Shown here: one piece after another, positions 1 to 9,400 of the stretch
Position numbering within the stretch: the stretch's first letter is position 1
Layout of the letters: every line of letters begins with the position of its first letter
Source of the DNA: Bacteroidota bacterium
Lineage (GTDB): Bacteria > Bacteroidota > Bacteroidia > Bacteroidales > JAAUTT01
Assembly (NCBI GenBank): GCA_020048915.1
Contig: JAIFLU010000041.1
Coordinates: 1 to 64,000, forward strand
Direction: 5' to 3'
DNA: 64,000 nt
The notes under the pieces: model-generated
What the model saw: only the letters and a program-made list of their open reading frames with translations
Databases searched by the model: none
What the model was told of the DNA's origin: nothing
Position numbers and translations under genes: made by a program

Positions 1-1
1 T

Positions 2-193
2 TTTGTTTTCATTCAATCTGAAAAGAATTTTACCTTCAAATTATTCAGCAATTCGGGGATTTTAATTAACAGCAGTATAACTAATGCAGGCCAATTAATA
101 AAGTTAGATATATCAAACCTACTACCCGGAATACATTTATTGATTATTGAAATTGACGGAATTAGCTGTTACCGAAAAATAATTAAATTCTGA
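2..193 (+). CDS. C-terminal end of a T9SS-secreted protein (partial)
   Basis: An open frame enters from the left edge in frame 2 and stops with TGA at 191-193, giving 63 residues with no start in the window. The translation has the pattern of a type IX secretion C-terminal sorting domain: a strand like KLFSNSG, a polar stretch, then KLDISNLLPGIHLLIIEIDG, and a basic tail ending YRKIIKF. This matches the usual shape of 'IxLxxLxxGxYxxxI...KxxxK' in Bacteroidota sorting domains. It would direct the upstream protein, which lies outside the window, across the outer membrane. What the cargo is cannot be told. It is convergent with the giant minus-strand gene at 453. Confidence is good for the sorting domain because the whole visible frame fits it. 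Confidence 0.75.
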   Translation, partial: FVFIQSEKNFTFKLFSNSGILINSSITNAGQLIKLDISNLLPGIHLLIIEIDGISCYRKIIKF

Positions 194-199
194 CAGTAA

Positions 200-262
200 C
201 AGGTCAATCTTAGTTTAACGGAAATATATAATGTAACATTCTTTTAAACCGAGATTGACCTG
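200..262. terminator. Long inverted repeat between convergent genes
   Basis: Two 19-base arms (200-218 and 244-262) are reverse complements at 17 of 19 positions and enclose a 25-base AT-rich loop. The hairpin begins seven bases after the stop of the plus-strand sorting-domain gene and lies between convergent genes, so a bidirectional transcript-end structure is the simplest reading. No clear T run follows, so it could also be a small palindromic repeat element. Confidence 0.5.
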
Positions 263-452
263 ACGAATATAATTTAAATGGATATATTTACGGAACAACA
301 TCTAAACGTAGAATTTCCGAGTTGGAAAAACTGATCCTTTTATTACAAAATATTGATTACTAAGATATTTTTGCTTAAGCTCGCAGTACTTAGTATAAAG
401 ATAAAACGGATCAAATTTAACACATGAATTCAATCTAGGCATCACTTTATAA

Positions 453-3400
453 TTAATTATTGGGTTTTCTATAAAACTCACCTGAACTTGGTAAATCAAC
501 TACTGTAACGGTTTGATTTGCTGAATTGCTACAATTATTCAAATCAGTTACAATAACTATATAATTAAGTGTGTTGACCGGACTAACACTAATTATGGCA
601 GTGTTCTGGCCACTTGACCACGAGTAATTATTCCCTCCGGAGGCTGTTAAGGTGATAGAATGACTTCTGCAAATAGTCCCATCATTATCAGATGCACCGG
701 AAGTTTCAGCCACTGCAATGGTTGCAGCAGGCAGCGCATTAACAGTCAAACTTTGACTGGTAGAAGCGATGCATCCGCTGGCATTGGTCACAGTTACAGT
801 ATATGTCCCGACAATATTTTTAGAAATTGCTGCCGTAGTTTCGCCTGATGACCAGGCGTAACCCGTTCCACCTGAGGCTGTCAATGTAGCAGAAGCACCT
901 GAACAGAGGATACCATCGTTATTGGTGGTTCCTGAAGTTTCAGTAATAGCTATTGCTGCACTTGGAGGGTTATTTACAGTTAAGGTAGCCAAACCATTTG
1001 AAGTCGCAGCAGGTGTGCAAGCATTACTGACCACACACCTATATTTGTTCCCATTCATCGCAAATGTAGGGTTGGTAACAGTTAGTGTGGCAGTGGCAGA
1101 ACCTCCATATGTCGCACTATTGGTGACATTATTCCAGGAAGAAACAAATTCCTGCCATTGGTAGGTGAGGCCTGAACCTGTTGCCGAAACGGAAAAATTT
1201 GCTGTTCCAGTTCCCGCACATGCAGCAGCAGGGTTTGCCGGTTGACTTGTAATTGATGGCGCTGTACCCCAGGTTATTAACCTGGTAGCAGTACTATTTC
1301 CACATCCACTTGTTCCTGCTAATGATAAAGTTGCTGTAATTGATCCGGAAGAAGTTGAAGGAGTGAAGGTGGCCAGCGCCGGATCCGGGTTTTGAACCCA
1401 TGTTCCACCAGTACCTGTCCATGTAGGTGTGCCAGAATAGGATCCGGATGCGCTAGCTCCGGTCATTGAGATTCCGGTAGCTCCTGAACATGAAAGAATA
1501 TCTGAACCGGCTGATGCAACTGGCATCGGATTTATGGTAACATCCGCAGTTGCTATTTGAGAGCAATTGTTCCCATCGGTAACAGTTAAAGTATATGTCC
1601 CTGAATTTATTGCAGCAGCATTCGAAATTGTTGGATTTTGCGTTGTAGTTGAATAGGTATTTGGGCCACTCCACGAATAGCTCAATGTAGCAACCCCCGT
1701 TCCACTCCCCGTTAAATTAAGCGTTTGTCCTGAACATAAGGGACTATTACTTCCTGCTGTAGCGGTTGGTGGAGTATTCATAGCAATAGGATAATTGGAA
1801 GAAGTTGCTCCCGTTCCACATCCTACACCTTTCACTGTAAGGTTACCTATGGTTGCTGTAGTTGAAAAATCAATTGAAATTGAATTCCCAACAGTCGAAA
1901 CTCCTGTGGCATTAATGACACTTCCATCAGCATGATTGGTTGCTCCTGTTCCGGAATACATCCAAAGATAGCTGGTTGCATTTGTTATTGCGGGTACGGT
2001 ATAGTTATTATTATAACTTCCCTTACAAACCGGAGAAGCTCCCGTTATTGAACCAGCGGCTCCAACTGCACCTGCCGAAGAAACTGTAACTGGGAAATTT
2101 GCCGAAATAGTTCCACCCCCACATGCATTCGTTCCCCTTACCGTAATATTACCTGACGAAGTTCCAAAGTTTACGGTGATGCTGTTTGTATTTGTACCTG
2201 AAGCAATTGTTGCTCCTGTTGGAAGTGTCCAAACATATCCTGTTGCATTGGTAATTGCAGGAACACTATACCCCACACCTGATGAACTATTGCATACAGA
2301 AATTGATCCCGAAATTGTTCCGGCACCATATGGTAATGGATTAACTATAGAACTACTGGTAGTGGAACAATTGGAAGAATTGGTTGCTATAACATCAACT
2401 GATTGGCCATTGCCTAATGTGGATGTAGTATATGTGTTTGCTGCACTATTTTGAACAGTGGTTCCATTTACTCTGAAATTATAGCTGGTTAATCCACTGG
2501 AAGCCGTAAAAATTAAAGTATTTCCTGTTCCTCCCGGGCAGGTTGAATTCAGTAATACCGTTGGCGATGGACTAACTGTAACCTTAGTATCAATATTTCC
2601 TACCAGAGAACCGGGCACCCCACCTGCTGTTACAGAAGTTAATGTATAAGTGGTGGTAGTTGTCGGAGAAACAGTAATATTGTAAGGGCTTGTATTAATA
2701 CTGGGCGAAGTAATTGTTGATGCTCCGGCAATATACGTAATTACCCAAGGTCCAGATCCTGTTAGCGCTACAACTATATCAGCAGTAGATCCGCTACAGA
2801 GGTTAAAATCTGAATTGGTAATAGTTGCTGTACCCGAAATTATTGGAGATACTGAGGCTAATGTAAAATACCGATAATTATCCATATTTACAGAGGATGT
2901 TGTGGTAACTTTTCCTGAAGTGGAAGTTCCGGCTACAGATACATTACCCCCAACAACTTCCCATTTGGATGTTGTAGAATTCCATCCTACAACTCTTAAA
3001 TTATTTATATTTGAAACAGCACTGGCAACATCGCTTGATCCATCGAGATAGAAACTCAACGATGTTTTTGCTCCGGAAGGTCCCTGTATATCCCAATATT
3101 CTGTTTTACAAACCTGACTGATTGGAGCTCCAAAATTGGTGGCATCATAACCAGCCGAAGAGGGGTTTGCATAATGATATGTCGCATTCCAATCCTGTAT
3201 TCCGCTTGTTCCGCTTATGTTCACTAATTGAGCGGCTCCTAAATTGCCATTATTATCCCCAATAGGGAAAGTAAAACTATTACTATTCATTAATTCTTTA
3301 GTAAGAGTTCCATTAACAAATGAGGTTGATAAGCCAATTATAGGCGTTACATCCGCATTATATTTAATTCTTAGTGTGTTGCCATTTGTGTTAACTAAGC

Positions 3401-6400
3401 CATTTGTAAGTTTTAGCTGGTTGGTAATTTCAATATCATTTAATAAGCTAAGTCCATTGTTATTTTTTATTTCTAGAATATTGAAAGAATTAGATCCCGT
3501 AAATGAGCCTTGAATTTGTTGGGTCAGCGCACCAGCAAATACAACGGCTGCTCCGGAACCGTTTCCTGCAATAAAGTTGCCGGCAGTTCTTATTAAATTT
3601 CCTTCCAGGGTAATTTTCTTATTATTAATGTTAATAACATTAAAACTTGCCCCTCCATTAATAGTAATACTTCCATACAAATGAAAGTCATTATTAGGAA
3701 GTCGTTTATCTCCTATACCCGAGAATATTACATTATTAAGATCAATGATGTTTCCAAGTGCATCATAACTGCTGGAGCCTCCATATTCAATTGTACCTCC
3801 TATAGCAGAAAAGAAATTGTCATAATTTCCTGCAGGTAAATCGCCTTGTTCAAGGTAAATTAATCCATTGCCATTAATAATACCGAGTCGATGGCCATAA
3901 GTGGAATATAATTTAAGCTTTCCGAAAATTTCGGTTGAATACCCCGACAAATAGTTTTGAGTTACATCAACAGTATGCCCTACATTAATTCTAGCGATAG
4001 CTCCTCTTGGACCTCCGGTAATTGTTGGATCCCAAATTGGCTCATTTACCCAATCTCCTGATGTAGTTGTTTGATATAGTGGTACGGTATTAGGTATGGC
4101 AGGATTTGTTCCGGCAGTATAGTCACCGCTAATATCCGAATCATTCGCGCCGGTGAAAGGGAAATTGAGTTCAAAATTAGTCGTATTAATAGTGCCAAAT
4201 GGCTTATTCCAGTTACCAGTCCCATCATTTAATAACCTGGCAGAAATATAATCATTAATGGTATTTGAACCGGTTACTTTTACATCAGATGCTATGAACT
4301 TCATAATCGCAGTTGCAGATAAGCCAGACACCCCATTTGTCTTAAGCGACCAATAATATTGTAAAACATTATTAGGGTCTAAAACACTGGGTTGATATTC
4401 GTTTGCAGGTTTTACAGTAATACTGCCGGTACTATTGCCATTTGCGGAAATTGAGATAGTTACCGGAGTATATTTTCCGGTTGAACCCATAGGGAAAATA
4501 AATGGGGTTCCGCTTGCTCCAGCAGGAAAAACTTTACGAACACCATAATCGGAAAACGAAATATTGGTTTGAATCATATTGGTTTTAGAGAAAGGCGATG
4601 CTTGCTCAATTGTTGCATTCACTCCCAAATCCAAAAGGTTTTTACCAATATTGAGGATGCCATTTTGCATTTTAAGAGAATTGGTAATCTTTAACAAGTT
4701 TCCTACCGGGATATCAACACCGTTAATGTTATTTATACTGAGCTTGCCAAATGTGCCATTCCCGGTCAATATCTGGTTCTGAGTGCCATTCAATAGTATT
4801 CCGTCTCCACTTCCTCCATAAATATGAGTAGCGTCGTTTTGACAATCGCCTTTTACATTAATGGTATTGTTGTTATCAGTAAGTGTACCGGCGTTAAGGG
4901 CCAAATTATTTGTAATATTGAGTTGTGTAGTTCCTGCAGTTAATATTAAATTGTTTGCAGATGTTTTGATAAGGTTATAAAAATTGGTGTTTCCTGCAAT
5001 GGTTTGACTTGCCGAGGAACCACTAAAGTAAGTCGTATTGCCTTTGGGCAAAAAGGTTCCACTATTTATCAAATTCCCGTTGATAATCAGATCTAACCCA
5101 TTTGCGTCGAATATTGCATTGGCATCAATCTGCAGAAGATTGGAAACAGTTGCAGGAACAATTTGAAGTTGCGCCGTTGGATTGTTTGTACTTGCATTAT
5201 TTACCCGAATGTTTGGAATGGCAGTTTCGGAATAGATGCCAATAACCTGATTTGCGGGTGTTGAAGAATAGCCAATGTGAATAATGCCTGCTGTATTAGT
5301 ATTGCTGGTTGATGGATTAAGATAAAGCGCAGCAATTGAAGGATTAATTTGCTGGCGTGCAATATAAAGATTTCCTCCGGTCATATCAAAGGAACTTCCG
5401 GTATTTAGGACTTCGAAAACGCCTCTTGCTCCGGTAGGTGCAGAAAATTGACCAACAATTACATTTCCTCCGGATTGATTATATTTTAAGATACCTACGT
5501 TGGAAGTTAAACTTCGACGAATTTGGCTACCAACTGTTAATGTTCCGCTTGAAATAACAAGGTTGGCATTGCCGGAAGCTGAATATTCAATTAAATTGTC
5601 GCCACCACTCATATCTAATGAACCTCCGCTTAGATTTAAGAGACCGTCAAGTCCAATTCCTGAATTTCCTTTTGCGGCAGCATTTCCTTGTTTTAATTCT
5701 AATCCGGCAGTTGAAGGAATTTCAAAATTATCATTTCCACTGGTTAAGTTTAGAATTCTGGCTGCATTAGGGTTGTTGTAAATAAATGTTCCATTATTTA
5801 ATTGTAAGGCTTTTGCAACCCCAATTCCGGAAGTTGGTCCATTCAGTATGAAATCACTGTTAAACTGAGCATTTGTGGCAATGGAAGTTCCTTTATTTAC
5901 AACAATTCTATAAAGATTAGGTATTGCTCCTGATAGTACATTGAAAGTCATATTATTTGAGCCATCCAGAAAGAGGGATACCCGGTCCTGATTGGCGGCT
6001 GTCCATAATTGAAGCCCGCTTCCTGCCGAAGTTGTGTTTTGAATAATATTTCCCGAAACGTGTAATTCATGATTAATCGGCGTTGTACCTGGTGCATTTA
6101 TATGAATAGTGCCGCCGTTGTTATTCATTTTGAGATCACCATTAACAATTATTTTTCGTGCCGTTCCGGAATTAGGATATACTAATCGGCAACCACCGCC
6201 ACTATTATTTCCTCCAGAGTTGCTTTCAAACATTACCAGATTACGGCCAACGGTAATATTACCGGTTGCCCCGTTGGGGAGCAGCAGGTTAAGGTCCCCC
6301 AATAATTCAACATTTCCTGTTGTAACAATATCATTAGCAAAGGTGAAATTTATATCGTTGCTTCCCCAACCATCATTTGAAATATACAAATTAGGAAACA

Positions 6401-9400
6401 AAGGGGCGGTTTTTGTAACAATTCTATTATCTGTAAAGTTTTCGTAAATAACATAGGAAGAATCTTCCCTTGCAAAATCTCCAATATCCATTATTGTATA
6501 ATCAGGATCGCTGTTTCGGTTCCAAAATAAGCCTTCGCCCTTAACCAATTTAGCAATTAATACTCCCGATGTTCCAACCGCATTAATACACAACGTTGGT
6601 CTGAATTGAAAATTAGACCGATAGACGCGTGGAACAGGATTCCCTAAACCATCGGTCATCTTAGTGAATACAACCTCAGCTACCTGACGGGTGTCATTAA
6701 GGAATATTCCATGAGGCTGGCCTCTGAGTGCAGCTCCTCTATTAGTGTCGGTCCAAGGAATCCATCCGATAACAGCAACGTCGCCATTTCCTGGAACAGC
6801 TCCTGCCACAGGTTGGCGACTATCGTGAGGTTCGTATATTGGGTTTAGTTTGTCACTTCTGGTCCAGGTATTGGTATTATCCCAAGGTGCTTGTTGCTGA
6901 TCGTCCCGGGTGTAATAAATATAGACACTGCCACTAAAACGATTTGCTACGCCAGCTGTATAGTTGGCATTTTCCAGAGGGACACCGGCAATAGCTGGAC
7001 TAAACAACCCATTTGTGCTGGTTCCGTTTATTGTAATTGCCCGGGTATTGGTTGTACCTATTGTTTTGATAATATCATTATCAGTTAATAGTTCGTTCGA
7101 TCGGGTGTAAGGATTTACATCGAGTACCTTCCCTGGAACATATGTTGCTTCATTTGCAGCTCCTGTAGGTAAATCAAGATTAGCTATGGTGGTTTGATTT
7201 CTGTAGTAAAAACGATATGCAACCTTAGGTAGTGAGGTAAAACCTGAATGACTTACCCTCCAATAGTGTTGCAGAACTTCCCCTCCTGTTAAATTGGTTG
7301 TTTGTAAAGAACCCATAATTGGACGGATAGTTACATAGCCATCGTCACTGAAGTTGTTCACAACCATTTGAGCAGGCCTGAAATACAATGTGGTGCCGGC
7401 ATTAGGAGTAAAACCAATGGGGAATGTTAATGGCCCCGTATTGTTAATCATATTTGGCTGATTCTCGGTGGAACTATTTGCCTTAATTTTTAAAGTTAAA
7501 CCTCCGTCGCTGGCTTTTCCATTGGTATATATTAAAGAATTTGCAGTATAATTATTGTTTGCCACTTTAAGGTAACTCGAAGTGGATGTATTTTCGAAAA
7601 GCCCGGTTTCCATATTCCACATGTCGTCCACCTTTAAGTTGTATCCTTTCAGGTAGATAAGCCCTTTAAGATATTCCATGCGCTCGATGTAAACATCACT
7701 CGTAAGTGTAATTTTTGTTGGCGGAGTAACATTCATCTGTACATTACCAAAAATAGCATTTTGAGTGGTTGTAATAGTTAAGGCCGGATTGTCGGCAAAT
7801 TGTATCTGAGCTTTACTGGGTGTTGTTCCCGAATACCATGTTCCCATCCGGTCGTTATTCACAATACTTCCCCAGGTGCGAATTGTATACATTCCCTGAT
7901 TTAATGTTCCCGATAACACAGATGCATTGCCATTAATATCCAGGGCAATTGATTCACTTAGTCTAGCAGCCGAGGAAGCAGAACGAAGCTCATACCCATG
8001 GGTTCGGTTAATCTCAAAATTACCTACTTCCAATTCCGAAGTTGCATTTCCCCAGTAAATTGTATCAATACCAGAGGTGCCTGCTGTTTGATTAAAATGA
8101 GTTGTATTTGTATAGGTTGGCTGATTTGCTATTGAGTTGTAGGGTGAAGTCCCGCCAAAAAAAGGAATATATTGAACTCCGTTTTCTATATAAAATGAGC
8201 CACCTATAAATACATCATTCACATTGGTTGCGCTTGTTACAGGTTTGAAACTTATTGCGGGGTAACTTGCACCGCCAGATTCTTTCCCCCAAATCTTGAA
8301 ATCATTTAAAACAATTAATGGCTGAGCAGCAAGATTTATATCGGTTGGTCCGACATTAGAACCAGGTTCTAATGAAAAATTACGAGCAACTGTAGTCGAA
8401 TTTTTGAAATGCAGGTTCCAAAAAGGTGCCCTTGATGTTATCAGGAAATTTTGTGCTGAATTATTTGTTTCGCAAATTACCGTACCTCCGGTTACTTTCA
8501 CGTTTTCAGGATCGGAATTAATAAAGATACTTCCTTTTCCATTCGATGTAAATATATGGAGAGTTCCCCCGGACATATTAAATACACTGCTCGGATATGT
8601 GAGGCAAAAAACATAAAAATCGGTGTTTGTAGTTCCTCCGAGTAAATTTACAGTTCCGTCTGTCTGAACAAACCCGCCAATATTTGAAGCTCCAAGTTCT
8701 GAGGTTCTTAATTGATTAATATTAACTGTTCCTCCATTTACATATAAAGTTCCATTATTTCGAAGGGTAATTCCACTGTTTATTTTTGCTTCAAGTGTAC
8801 CTGAGTTGATTTTAATTTTACCATAAGGTACAATTGCTGTTCCTGTATTTTTGGCTACAAATCCGCCATCAACTAATAATTGTGCCGCTTCTGAAATATT
8901 ATAATTGCTATTGTTTGATAAAATGGGGATATTAATATTATTTCCAATTCGTACAGTTCCTTTTAATAAACCGAGCGCATTATTATTTACGGCAAGTTGT
9001 GCTACCGAGCCATGGTCTTCGGCGGCAAATCCAAATAAATTAAAGTTAGCTCCAGATGTGGCATCAATGTTTAGAATATAGGTATCATCAGACCCTTTGT
9101 CTATCTCAATCCTATAAAAATTTGTAACGCCGTTGCAGAGGATATTTTGGTTTTTTGAAGGATTTAAAAAATTAGCATCTACAATACCATCCGTTGCTTC
9201 TGCTGAATAATTCGCAACGGTTCGGTTTGTAAATTTTATTTCGCCATTGTTTGTTAAATTTCCATAGAAATTGAATTGGTGCCTTGCGTTTCCTGTCCCT
9301 GTATGAAGTTTTCCACTGGAAGTTAAAGATACATCGCCATTTACAGTGATATTTATGCTTGTAGTCGCAGTATTATTGATTTTGAAGATTCCATTCTGGA

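Noticed and set aside
302-499. Minus-strand reading frame of 65 codons overlapping the end of the giant gene
   Set aside because: Its sequence has no family pattern, is Tyr/Lys/Phe-rich like translated AT-rich spacer, and overlaps the real gene end. It does not resemble a missing sorting domain either.
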